This document shows, in pieces, positions 51,001 to 61,599 of a DNA stretch of 64,000 nucleotides. Position numbers and translations under genes: made by a program. Numbering within the stretch: position 1 is the first letter of the stretch; each line of letters opens with the position of its first letter. Location of the stretch: contig CM060065.1 in assembly GCA_030533445.1 (NCBI GenBank), positions 2,437,710-2,501,709 of the forward strand. Direction: 5' to 3'. A model generated the notes under the pieces. The model was not told the origin of the DNA. It ran no database searches and saw only the letters and a list, made by a program, of their open reading frames with translations. This DNA is from Cyprinodon diabolis (lineage: Eukaryota > Chordata > Actinopteri > Cyprinodontiformes > Cyprinodontidae).

Positions 51001-54000
51001 GCTCTCAGTCTCCGCTCTAATTCATCCCAAAGGTGTTCTATCGGGTTGAGGTCAGGACTCTGTGCAGGCCAGTCAAGTTCATCCACACCAGACTCTGTCA
51101 TCCATGTCTTTATGGACCTTGCTTTGTGCACTGGTGCACAGTCATGTTGGAAGAGGAAGGGGCCAGCTCCAAACTGTTCCCACAAAGTTGGGAGCATGGA
51201 ATTGTCCAAAATGTCTTGGTATGCTGAAGCATTCAGAGTTCCTTTCAATGGAACTAAGGGGCCAAGCCCAGCTCCTGAAAAACAACCCCACACCATAATC
51301 CCCCCTCCACCAAACTTTACACTTGGCACAATGCAGTCAGACAAGTACCGTTCTCCTGGCAACCGCCAAACCCAGACCCGTCCATCAGATTGCCAGATGG
51401 AGAAGCGCGATTCGTCACTCCAGAGAACGCGTCTCCACTGCTCTAGAGTCCAGTGGCGGCGTGCTTTACACCACCGCATCCGACGCTTTGCATTGCACTT
51501 GGTTATGTATGGCTTGGATGCAGCTGCTCGACCATGGAAACCCATTCCATGAAGCTCTCTGCGCACTGTTCTTGAGCTAATCTGAAGGCCACATGAAGTT
51601 TGGAGGTCTGTAGTGATTGACTCTGCAGAAAGTTGGCGACCTCTTCGCACTATGCGCTTCAGCATCCGCTGACCCCGCTCCGTCAGTTTACGTGGCCTAC
51701 CACTTCGTGGCTGAGTTGCTGTCGTTCCCAAACACTTCCATTTTCTTATAATACAGCTGACAGTTGACTGTGGAATATTTAGGAGCGAGGAAATTTCACG
51801 ACTGGATTTGTTGCACAGGTGGCATCCTATCACAGTTCCACGCTGGAATTCACTGAGCTCCTGAGAGCGACCCATTCTTTCACAAATGTTTGTAAAAACA
51901 GTCTGCATGCCTAGGTGCTTGAATTTATACACCTGTGGCCATGGAAGTGATTGGAACACCTGATTCCAATAATTTGGATGGGTGAGCAAATACTTTTGGC
52001 AATATAGTGTATGTTTCCCCTCCCAGTTCAGCCAGTAACACCACCAGCGGAGGATGTTCTCTCTCTTCGGGTTCTTCCTTCTGTCCAGGAATACAGCTTC
52101 ACATCCCGTCCCTGATTGGCTAACGCAATGCTAACTGACACAACGGTAAACGTCCTGAGTCTCTCAGTCTGAAAGGTCCTGAAGTAAATCCTCCTACAAA
52201 CTGAGATCATCAGTCACATGAGGCCTGAGGCCACACCCCCTACCGGTATAAACACTGCAGCCAACCAGTTGGGTGAAACCTTCATGTTGTACCTCATCTG
52301 TCTGTGAGAGCTGTCCGTCTGTCTGAGGCTCCAGCTCAGCAGTAGGTGGAGCAGCCAGGATGCTGCGGAGAACAGAGGCAGGCGTGAGGCTCCAGCCTGG
52401 AGGACGAGGACGGTCTGTCCGTCGCTGGTCTTACCCTGTCAGAGCGCTGAACTGGAACCGTTCTGCACAGTAAGCCAGGAAACTCTTCAGGTCCGTCTTG
52501 CTGATTCCTCCTATGGGGTTAATATCTGCGCTGGAGCAGTCGTACTTGGTGAAGTATCCTGTCAGACTGAGCAGCAGACAAACAGACGTGGAGCCACTTA
52601 TTCTGAGAGCAGCTGTCCATGCACATCACAACATCAGAGTTAGTCGGAATCCACTCCCAGGTCCTGCTGGGGAGCCTGGGGGACAGCTTAACGCCGCTCT
52701 CCAACAAAACAAGAACATCTGAAGGTTTCTCTGCATCCATCTGATGGATGTTCAGCAGCAACATCTGTCCTTATCGCTAGTTTCTAGCAGAGCTTCCAAC
52801 CAGGGTTGTATCTGACAGCCATCTTAGTTCTAGTCATCAGGATGAAAACTATTATTAGTTTTAGTCACATTTTAGTCATTACGATATGTGATAGTTTTGG
52901 TCCGTTTTAGTCGACCAAAACTTAAAAAGATTTTAGTCTAGTTTTAGTCAGTTTCATGTTGCAAAAAAAAGTAAACCTTTACAATTTGGAATACAACCAC
53001 ATTCTATCCCAGACTGACAGCTCTATCCTAGATGTTATAGCTGGGTATAGAATGCTGCTGTGCAGATCATCATTGCTGTTGACCAAAACAAATTTGATTT
53101 ATAGAATTCAAATAAACTCTTTTATAATTTAATGCCCAAGTTTATAGAAAGGTGTCTAAGAAAAGCTGTGAAAACAGCAGATCTATTTCAACACATCATA
53201 TTGGTTAAAATAGCAGACAGACAAGCAAACAAAATGAGCAATAAAGGAATGGTTTTAGATCTATGTGGATTTATAGAATTCAAATAAACTTGTTATGGAA
53301 CCAGGAACCTATTTTCCTGTATTTGATTTTTAGCATTTTGGTTTTTACTTTCTGTAAAGTGACCTTGAGTATCTAGAAAGGCGCTGTAGCATAAATGTAT
53401 TTTTATTATTGGACATCCAAGGTTTCCATCCCGAAGCAAACACTTCCTGATCGACTATGAATTATGATTTAACACAGATCAATAAAACTCATTACTACAA
53501 AAAGTAGATTTATATTCAAATTTTGATATAGAAAAATACAGGGAGAACCTCCATTATTGCCTTGCATTGCCATGGCAACCCACACCTAAACTAAATGAAT
53601 ATGTTAACTAAATTGTTGAAATATTTAAAGGAAATAGAGAAAATGTTTTATTGACAATACAAGGAAACATTCACATCATATACAAACGAGATAAACATTT
53701 AAAGATCTATGAACCTTTTCATCTGGATCTTTATCCAAAAATGAACAGAATGCAATGAAATATTTTCTTTGGATATTATTTAGGGATTCCTTTTGATCAG
53801 CCACATATAGTTTATTAAGTAGCGATGGAAGAGCCTTACTGCTGAGAGCGATCCATCAGAGAGGAGCGTGAAGCGCAGACTGAGATCTGCACGCAAACAC
53901 ATTGCTGCACAAGCACAGGTGGAAGAGCAGAGCACTTTGTCAGAGTTGAACGCGCAGTACCGGACCATGATGATCCATGATCCACCTGTGCAGCATGTGC

Positions 54001-56384
54001 AACGCTGGACAGCAGGTGAGTGGCAGGATCAAACAGCACGCAGCTGCTATACAGCTCAGCGGATTACAGGATGATGATGCATTTAAATGTCTGACACACA
54101 AACCGCTAATTTTTATTTAGTCTTCTCGACCAAAACCCAAACCTATGACTAGTCATGTTTCAGTCATCAAAGATCCACGTTTAGCTCGTCAGTTTTCGTT
54201 ATCGTCATGAAAAAAAGCGTCAACGAAATGACTTCTTCATTGTAATGGTTGACTAAAACAACACTGCTTCCAACAGTAAGAGGTTCAGGTTCTTTCATTC
54301 TCCCCCCCCCTCAGCAGTTTGACATTCTAACATTTTCTCTCTCCGTCTAATCTCTGGTGTCCACCTCTATTTAATGGATTCTTCTGTTACTCTGCTGCTT
54401 ACTTCCTGCCCGCCCACCTCCCCGTCCGCCCGCCCACCTCCCCGTCCGCCCTCCTCCCCGTCCGCACGCCCACCTCCCCGTCCGCCCTCCTCCCCGTCCG
54501 TCCGCCCTCCTCCCCGTCCGTCCGCCCACCTCCCCGTCCGTCCGCCCACCTCCCCGTCCGCCGACCTCCCCGTCCGCCCACCTCCCCGTCCGCCCACCTC
54601 CCCGTCCGCCGACCTCCCCGTCCGCCCACCTCCCTCCTCCCCGTCCGCCCACCTCCCCGTCCGCCGACCTCCCCGTCCGCCCACCTCCCTCCTCCCCGTC
54701 CGCCCACCTCCCCGTCCGCCGACCTCCCCGTCCGCCGACCTCCCCGTCCGCCCACCTCCCTCCTCCCCGTCCGCCCTCCTCCCCGTCCGCCCACCTCCCC
54801 GTCCGCCCTCCTCCCCGTCCGCCCACCTCCCTCCTCCCCGTCCGCCCACCTCCCCGTCCGCCCACCTCCCCGTCCGCCGACCTCCCCGTCCGCCCTCCTC
54901 CCCGTCCGCCCACCTCCCTCCTCCCCGTCCGCCCACCTCCCCGTCCGCCCACCTCCCCGTCCGCCGACCTCCCCGTCCGCCCTCCTCCCCGTCCGCCCAC
55001 CTCCCCGTCCGCCGACCTCCCCGTCCGCCGACCTCCCCGTCCGCCCTCCTCCCCGTCCGCCCACCTCCCTCCTCCCCGTCCGCCCACCTCCCTCCTCCCC
55101 GTCCGCCCACCTCCCACCTCCCTGTCCGCCCACCTCCCTCTCCGCCCACCTCCCGCCTGCCTATCTCCGTGTCTCTGCCAGATCCGTCCCGGAAGCACGA
55201 TCCATCCTGCGCATGTGCGAACAGATATACATCCGGGCGTCCATAGATAATGTAATTATAGTACTAAAACTACTACTTATATGTATCCTTAACTCACTAA
55301 AGAATATTAACACGCATCTTAAAAAATGTTTTATGACTTTAGTCAGACAAATATAATGCTTTTTACATTTTCTTCATTTAACTTCTTCTCTGACGTTATC
55401 ATCAGACGTGCTCAGAGCAGTCTGGCAAAGTAGGATTAAACCACATTTATCTGCATTTTAGTTGTTTCTTTCTTTAGATTATGCACTATATAGCATAAGG
55501 TTAAAACAAAAACATAAACTCAAAAAAACTTGATTTAGGTTTACTCCAAAGCTGAAAAAGTTAGACAACAGAAGTAGCGAGGATTCCATTTTCCTTGCAG
55601 ACCGGACAGAGACGACTGATAAAACATAAAGGATTTTAAGTATTTATTTTCTCAGGAAATAAATTATTAACCTGACTATTTTTGGGGAGGGGAAACGTCA
55701 TTTAGGTTTTTTCAATTGAATAAAACGGAGGACGACCAGGATGCATATCTGGATGCGTAAATTAGCTGATGGCGCGTGCGCAGAGCGGATCGTGCTTCCG
55801 GGATGGGTCGGGTAGTGACACCGCCCACCAGTCTTCCTGTTTATGATGCACATGTACTGCCCAGGCCCACAGCAAGCCTCTTAACAGTGTGGAGGACAGG
55901 TCCGGTCTAAGTTAGTCCAAAACTGGGCGCCATACTCTGTAAAACTGGTCTTCGCTGTGATGCAGGACATTAGTTAAATATTCCAGAGGTATAAGATCAA
56001 AATGTATTTCACGCCAACCACAGACAGAAGGAACTTTGTCCCCGTTTTCCTGTTTTAACTCATCAAATCACCCGCCTGGCTCCAGTTTTGTCCAAACATT
56101 GATACGATTAACCTGAAACTCTTTAGAACAAAAACCAAAGACCAGTTTGTCAGATTTACTGCTCTCAGATAAGGTGGTGGATGTGAGACCTAATAATTGT
56201 TGCTATAGTGACCAGGATCATTGTGAGCTGCAGTCTCACCGTGCACCAACCCAGCGGTCTGTCGTTGGCAGTCATACCTCTCATCCACGTTTGCTGAGCC
56301 CAGAACCAGCAGTCCACCAGGCTTCCCACGTGCCCACAGACTCAGCTGGGCAAACAGGTAGGCCAGAACCATCCGGACCCGGGC
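48097..56384 (-). CDS. nadsyn1: nadsyn1 exons F-K: NAD+ synthetase core and C-terminus
   Basis: Exon F gives [16 protein letters not shown] and [14 protein letters not shown]. Exon G gives [20 protein letters not shown], the substrate-binding stretch that is nearly invariant in the family. Exon H gives [12 protein letters not shown], then QTDE. Exon I gives [30 protein letters not shown]. Exon J gives [33 protein letters not shown]. Exon K is a short variable tail of 18 codons. The introns hold the Tc1 element, a hAT element and a G-rich minisatellite. Confidence 0.95.
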
Positions 56385-59300
56385 CTGGGAGCAAAGCAAA
56401 TTTACCTGGCTGAGCTTAGAGTGTTAGCATGTAGCATAGCAGAGGGTAACAAAGCGTTTCATGGGGTTTCTAGCTAGTTTATGTCGTAACTGTTTGATGA
56501 CAAACAGTTTCTCCCAACCCTGCATCACAGCTCAGAAAGGTTTTAGACTTTTTATCTCTTCTGAAGCTGTAGAACTCCTCAGCAGAAGGAGCTTCATTTG
56601 GTCCACCTAAGAACATGTGGTGGCATCAAATCTGGTCATCTCCACCCCTGACAGACCGGAGCTAAAAGGCTTCCTCCTTCCTTTCTTTGCTTTATTTATT
56701 TTCTTTCTGCCTGCCTCTGGTCGCGCTTCAAAGGAAGTCTTACTTTCCACTGTCACCAGATGCTTGTTCAGGAGGAAGAACTGGCTGAGCCAATGAAATT
56801 ACTCCATCAATGGGGTGTCCCTGTTGACCAGGGGTAGGCACTGTTGGTCCTGAGTGTGGCTGTCCTGCTCCAAAACATCTGACACAAAAATTACCTCCTT
56901 GTCATGTCAGGGAGTTTAGCAGAAGCCGGGCTGTTAACTCAAGGACCGTGTTTCCTAAACCTGCTCTAGACCAACAGGGACGTTCCTTTTAAAACCAAAC
57001 ATTCAGTTCAGGGTGTTTGGAACATGAAGTTTGATGTTGCTAAAGATCAAGAGGAATGAGCTAAATCAATTCTATTCATTTTATTTCTATAGCTCCAATT
57101 CACTTCATGTCAACTCAGGTCACTTTCCAGTTCACCAGATCATCCAGTCAGATTGATCCAAGGAAAACCAGCTGATTGCATCTACTAATTGACTCTTCAG
57201 CAATCCCTCACACTAAGCATGCTTGTAGCGACAGTGGAGAGGAAAAACTCCCTTTGAACAGGAAGAAACCTCCAGCAGAACCAGGCTCAGTGTGAGCGGC
57301 CATCTGCTGAGGCCCACTGGGGTTCAAGGAGACAGAAGCAGACATAGAAAAAGAAGCATAGATACAAAAGGCAACTGTCAACCAGCTCCACAGGCGGCCC
57401 CGTCCAGGAAACACACAGCCAGGCAGACGAGCTCCGAGCCAGCTCCCATGTCAGAGGATGAAGAGAGCACATCCAGTTAGTCACAGTCAGAGAAACAGGA
57501 CTACACTGGAAAACAGGCCAAGCTCCAACATCTAGAAACAAAGGTGTTGATGGCAGCAGCACAGCTGATGTTTCTTTCCAGGATGGAGTCACAGCCAAAC
57601 AGGAACAGACCAGATGAAGCTACTATGAGAAAAAGCAGAGAGAGCAGAATGTTAGAGATTGAACTAACAGATTCTGCAGAGTGGGAGAATAGAGATAGAA
57701 TGAAGCAGAATGATGAAAAAGGGGTCCCTATGTCCTCCAGCAGTCTAAGTCTATAGCAGCAGAACTATAGAGATAGCTCAGGATAACCTGAGCCACTCTA
57801 ACTAGAAGCTTTATCAAAAAGGAAAGTTTTAAGCCTAGCTTAAAAGTAGACAGGGTGTCTGCCTCACGGACTAAAACTGGTAGTTGGTTCCACAGGAGAG
57901 GAGCCTAAGAACTAAAAGATCTGCCTCCCATTCTACTTTTAGAAATTCTAGGAACCACTAGTAAACCTGCAGATTGAGAGCGAAGTGCTCTGTTAGGAAC
58001 ATAAGGAACAATCAGATCTCTGATATCAGATGGAGCTTGGCCATTTAAGGCTTTATATGTGAGAAGGAGGATTTTAAATTCTATTCATGACATCATGAAT
58101 CATGACACCAAACGGATTGGATTCTGCTTCAAACTAAGCTAACATCAAACTCTTTCAGAGTCTGGTGGAGCAGAGCATTGCTGATATGATGCCATGTTGC
58201 TTTAAGACTGCTGTTGGCTGAGCTCAGTGCTGTGGCCCACCATGCACCTCTGTAGGTGGGAAGCGGAGGTTAAAGCGATTTTAAGCTTTAGTGATGCTCC
58301 TTCTTCTCTCATAGCTCAACAGGAAATGAACAGACTCATAGTGAAACTTTCTGATGGTTAAAGCGGCTCAGCAAACAGAGGAGGAGGTGATTGTGGTGTT
58401 GACTGAAACAGACACAAACGTCTCACCTGAATGTTCTGCAGAGCCAGGTTTTCTCTTCTGCTGCCGCCGTTTGCACGAAACTGAGGCCATCGTCCAGTAA
58501 CCAGAGAGAAGATACCAAGAATGCCTTTCACGGCTGCATCAATGTTGATGTTCATGTGTGTGCTGGAAGCAGAGCAGAAAGACTCAGAGAAAACCAGGCT
58601 GCACTTCAGACGACCTTTCCAGCTGGAAGAGCTCAGGTGGTTCTCCAGGCTGGACCTTAACACCCTGTTGGCCAGGTCAATGGTACCTCCCGATCTGCGC
58701 GGCCAGCTCCTGGGCCCTGCTGCACGTCTCCTGTGAGGAGTTCTCACTGGCCATATAGCAGGTGGTGAAGATGCGACCACACAGCTCCTTTGGGCTCTGC
58801 GGTGTGTACTCCTCGTCTGCGACAATGTGGCGGATGTCCTTCAGCGCCTGGATGTCTGACGGGTCATCGAGAACATGGCGGGAACAAAAAAGAACAGAGG
58901 TTCTGTAGGAGCTGCTCCAAACACGGGTACAGATGTAGAAGGTGCTCTGATAGAGCGCAGCAGAATGTTCTCAGACTTCCTCTGAAACGCTGCATTAGGT
59001 AGAACCTTCTTCAGGAACAGCGTTGATTAGACCCACTGTCTACCACCAGAACCAGAAAACCTACACCTCTCCTAGAGGAGACACCTCCCATGGCTTCCTC
59101 TAAAAGGTTTACTTTTACAGCTGGCTGGCAGCTGCTCTGTCACCCTAAGGGTGGATTTGGTTCATTCACTGAACCAGAGCAGAGGGTTCCTGGTGAGACA
59201 GTAGAAGGTGGATAAGATTCATTTAGGAGTTGAACCTTGAAGGACACCAGACCACACAGAAGCTTACAACCTGAAGGTGGACATTTTAAAGTTACAATCT

Positions 59301-60706
59301 GATGATCTTTATGTCTTTAGGAGGACATCTGTTGAGCTGGGCCCTTAGGGCTGGGACCTGTCCGCATGGAGTTTGGGAATGGGACCAATCCACATTGAGC
59401 CTGGGAATGGGACCAATCCGCATGGAGCTTTGGGCAGGGACTTATTCGCAGGGACCTTGGGGCTGGGACTTATTCGCAGGGACCTTGGGGCTGGGACTTA
59501 TTCGCAGGGACCTTGGGGCTGGGACTTATTCGCAGGGACCTTGGGGCTGGGACTTATTCGCAGGGACCTTGGGGCTGGGACTTATTCGCAGGGACCTTGG
59601 GGCTGGGACTTATTCGCAGGGACCTTGGGGCTGGGACTTATTCGCAGGGACCTTGGGGCTGGGACTTATTCGCAGGGACCTTGGGGCTGGGACTTATTCG
59701 CAGGGACCTTGGGGCTGGGACTTATTCGCAGGGACCTTGGGGCTGGGACTTATTCGCAGGGACCTTGGGGCTGGGACTTATTCGCAGGGACCTTGGGGCT
59801 GGGACTTATTCGCAGGGACCTTGGGGCTGGGACTTATTCGCAGGGACCTTGGGGCTGGGACTTATTCGCAGGGACCTTGGGGCTGGGACTTATTCGCAGG
59901 GACCTTGGGGCTGGGACTTATTCGCAGGGACCTTGGGGATGGGACTTATTCGCAGGGACCTTGGGGATGGGACTTATTCGCAGGGACCTTGGGGATGGGA
60001 CTTATTCGCAGGGACCTTGGGGATGGGACTTATTCGCAGGGACCTTGGGGATGGGACTTATTCGCAGGGACCTTGGGGATGGGACTTACACACAGGGACC
60101 TTGAGGCTGGGACTTACTCGCAGGGACCTTGGGGCTGGGACTTATATGCAGGGACCTTGGGGCTAGGACTTACACGCAGGGACCTCGGGGCTGGGACTTA
60201 TTCGCAGGGACCTCGGGGCTGGGACCTATCCACAGGGACCTGAGGGTTGGGACCGGTATTGACTGTAAGCAGAAGAGACCCTTTACTCACTGCCGTCCTT
60301 CACAGCTTGGCAGAGCAGCACACACATACAGTGGACTATGCAGGCGGTAGAGGAGCTGTCAACGCCACCGCTCAGAGGCAACAGGAAGCCACTCTGGAAA
60401 AGAGGTCAGTGCCATCAAAACCCACATCATCTGAATGGTAGTGGATGTTCCTCCTCACCTGCCCGCTCCTCCTCAGGTAGTCCCACAGCCAGTAGGCTGG
60501 TCCTAAACTAAAGAAGAAAGAGGCTGAGTATCAGTGAGGCCCCACAGAGGGCCCTCTGTTAGCCAAAAATGTAATCACTGGTACCTGATCTCCTCCTCTG
60601 GTTTGTGGTGGGGCCAGTGAATGGGCTGGTGTGTGGGGAGGTAGACGTCATCAGGGTCGGATAAAGAAAAGTCCGTCTTGATCCTGTGGCAGGGGTTGTG
60701 TCCATC
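48097..60706 (-). CDS. nadsyn1: Glutamine-dependent NAD+ synthetase, last 11 exons (5' part outside window)
   Basis: This enzyme makes NAD+ from nicotinic acid adenine dinucleotide, ATP and glutamine, the last step of the Preiss-Handler and de novo pathways, in the cytosol. Exons here, 5' to 3', are 60706-60585, 60507-60459, 60393-60291, 58855-58687, 58562-58427, 56384-56278, 52566-52435, 52362-52293, 50616-50488, 48411-48235 and 48153-48097. They join in frame to 416 residues and a TAA, and align collinearly with human NADSYN1 from about residue 290 to the end (706). The N-terminal glutaminase (nitrilase) domain must lie beyond the right edge. I found no further exon in 60707-64000. Confidence 0.96.
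48412..49751. other. nadsyn1 intron, left part
   Basis: No exon was recognised. AGTTCCAGTTCCTAAATGCC near 48868 is an imperfect inverse of AGGAACTGGAATTCTTCAG near 50392, so the intervening stretch may be one mobile element, or two copies of a small repeat in opposite directions. Confidence 0.35.
49752..50042 (-). other. Acidic open frame of unknown function, probably transposon-derived
   Basis: It starts [20 protein letters not shown], is rich in Glu/Asp, and ends with [20 protein letters not shown]. The xxPYxFEP motif recalls multi-copy fish proteins with such a motif ahead of a cysteine-rich domain, but no cysteine-rich part follows here. It lies within a nadsyn1 intron, on the same strand. 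Whether it is expressed cannot be told. Confidence 0.3.
50762..52009. mobile_element. Tc1-type DNA transposon, apparently complete
   Basis: It is a 1248-bp element bounded by perfect 29-bp terminal inverted repeats starting CACTATATTGCCAAAAGTAT, with a TA target duplication on each side (50760-50761 and 52010-52011). It encodes an uninterrupted transposase on minus. It lies in the nadsyn1 intron between exons H and I, in the sense orientation. Confidence 0.95.
50844..51875 (-). CDS. Tc1-type transposase, intact
   Basis: This 343-residue DDE transposase cuts and pastes the element at TA sites. I start it at [13 protein letters not shown], 38 codons inside the longest open frame, because Tc1 transposases of this group begin there. 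N-terminal paired-type helix-turn-helix domains ([20 protein letters not shown]; a second around [20 protein letters not shown]) are joined by GRPRK. The catalytic residues are D154 (WSDESRF), D245 ([10 protein letters not shown]) and E280 (NPIEHLWDE), with 34 residues between the last two, the DD34E signature. The [12 protein letters not shown] box is present. No stop or frame shift was seen. Confidence 0.95.
   Translation of the reverse strand: MGRSQELSEFQRGTVIGCHLCNKSSREISSLLNIPQSTVSCIIRKWKCLGTTATQPRSGRPRKLTERGQRMLKRIVRRGRQLSAESITTDLQTSCGLQISSRTVRRELHGMGFHGRAAASKPYITKCNAKRRMRWCKARRHWTLEQWRRVLWSDESRFSIWQSDGRVWVWRLPGERYLSDCIVPSVKFGGGGIMVWGCFSGAGLGPLVPLKGTLNASAYQDILDNSMLPTLWEQFGAGPFLFQHDCAPVHKARSIKTWMTESGVDELDWPAQSPDLNPIEHLWDELERRLRARPSRPTSVCDLTNALLEEWSKIPINTLLNLVDSLPRRVEAVLAAKGGPTSY
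52801..54266. mobile_element. Non-autonomous hAT-type element with 8-bp target duplication
   Basis: CTTCCAAC at 52793-52800 is repeated exactly at 54267-54274. Ends are CAGGGTTGT and, inverted, CAGTGTTGT. Subterminal regions carry many TTTTAGTC / GACTAAAA motifs in both directions, as expected for transposase-binding sites. The 1466-bp interior has no transposase frame. It lies in the nadsyn1 intron between exons G and F. Confidence 0.85.
54408..55163. repeat. GC-rich 16-bp minisatellite (CCTCCCCGTCCGCCCA)
   Basis: About 750 bases of units with CCACC, CCTCC or CCGACC variants, and occasional extra GTCC or CCTCCCT. The minus strand, which is the nadsyn1 sense strand, is almost all G and A with runs of GGGG and GGG. 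Frames of 240-290 codons on both strands arise from the repeat and are not genes. Confidence 0.97.
55180..55810. repeat. Hairpin-type element with approx. 70-80-base inverted arms
   Basis: GTCCCGGAAGCACGATCC at 55186 is repeated in inverse at about 55788-55805, and the matches continue inward (CTGCGCAnGnGC; AGATATnCATCC). The right arm has about 17 extra bases. The interior of about 480 bases is AT-rich and non-coding. It starts directly after the 16-bp minisatellite. Family unknown. Confidence 0.7.
56385..57065. other. nadsyn1 intron, unassigned
   Basis: No exon was recognised. CAGGGGTAGGCACTGTTGGTC at 56830 resembles the end of a hAT-type short element, but no partner end was found. Confidence 0.4.
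57066..58084 (-). mobile_element. L2-type LINE 3' fragment
   Basis: It runs on minus from the ORF C-terminus ([21 protein letters not shown]) through the hairpin (about 57776-57793) and 3' UTR to an AATAAAATGAATAGAATT-type tail at 57066. The ORF end carries a one-base loss. It is inserted in the sense orientation in the nadsyn1 intron between exons F and E. Confidence 0.87.
58427..60706 (-). CDS. nadsyn1: nadsyn1 exons A-E: ATP-binding part of the synthetase domain
   Basis: Exon A is the inter-domain stretch ([21 protein letters not shown]). Exon B gives [15 protein letters not shown]. Exon C gives [19 protein letters not shown], where SGGVDS is the PP-loop that binds ATP pyrophosphate. Exon D gives [20 protein letters not shown], then [20 protein letters not shown]. 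Exon E gives [20 protein letters not shown] and [11 protein letters not shown]. The exon D start (58855) was chosen because it alone keeps frame and matches human spacing. A 28-bp minisatellite lies in the intron between C and D. Confidence 0.95.
59436..60253. repeat. Homogeneous 28-bp minisatellite
   Basis: Close to 30 units of GGGGCTGGGACTTATTCGCA plus GGGACCTT. The central units look identical; a block near 59930-60070 has GGGGATGGG instead, and the outer units diverge (TACACGCAGG, TCCACAGG). Since three units equal 84 bases, all three plus frames stay open. It is not a gene. Confidence 0.98.
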
Positions 60707-61393
60707 CTACAAGACAGCAGCTGGATCAGTGGAAAGATACCCAGAGACAGGAGATCAACAACAATCAGCTGTGACAATATCAGAGGAATGGTGTCAAATG
60801 ATCCTGGACATATGGGCTGCTGTTCTGTCTGCTGCGTCTCTTAATAGTGGGAGATGGATGCTAACCCAGAGGTCCAACGTTCCCTTTGGTTAGGTGAGAA
60901 CATCTTGGAACACCTGAGAACTTCTCCATCTATGACATGAATCTGCTTGGCTAGTAAATAGTGAAACGCTCAGCAGGAAAATTAGGTCTAGATGATGGTT
61001 ACTTCTCCTAATGAGTAACTAAGCCAGTAATTCAGTTACTGATGGGTCAAATAACTAGTTATAGTCCTTGATTAAAAGGACTAGATATCTGGAAACATTG
61101 CCTTACCGTGCAGTGCGGGCACTACGGGGCTGAAGAAATTTGTGCAGGAAAAATTATCCTAGAAAATATGAAAATAATAAAGCCTTATCATGGCCAAAAA
61201 AGCCATGATTAAACATAAGCTGAAGTAATAAGATTCCATTAGCACGGAAAACCAGAGGACTTTAAAATTAACTCTGAGGCTCTTCCCTAGGTCAGAATGG
61301 AAGGATGAACCCATCATGGATAACAGTAACACTAAAGGTGACTTCAGCAACAACCTGCCTGACTGCATCGTGCTCCTTAAGAACATGGAGAAT
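60707..61393. other. nadsyn1 intron upstream of exon A, unassigned
   Basis: No exon or named element was recognised. Confidence 0.5.
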
Positions 61394-61505
61394 GGCTGAA
61401 TCCCAAAACGCCCCCTAAGCACTAATCCTGAACACTAACCCTTAACCCTCACCCTAAACATTATCCATAAACATCATCCCTAACCTCTCACCCTAAACAC
61501 TAGGC
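61394..61505. repeat. Degenerate CCCTAA-like stretch
   Basis: Imperfect repeats such as CACTAACCCTTAACCCTCACCCTAAACATTATCC. A similar stretch lies at 63283-63390, on the far side of the Rex1-type LINE. Confidence 0.75.
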
Positions 61506-61599
61506 TTAGGCTGATTTATTTGTCATTTTGTTTACACAAGTGTGAAACAAAAATAATTCCGTTTAGAACAGCTCCCTGGACAATTTCATCATTTTTAAA

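Noticed and set aside
54367..55246. Four overlapping open frames of 244-290 codons on both strands
   Set aside because: They are translations of the 16-bp GC-rich minisatellite, with low-complexity Arg/Gly or Pro/Ser products, and lie inside an intron.
59302..60243. Open frames of 217-313 codons encoding [24 protein letters not shown] repeats
   Set aside because: They arise from the 28-bp minisatellite, since three units are a multiple of three. All three frames are open and no domain is present.
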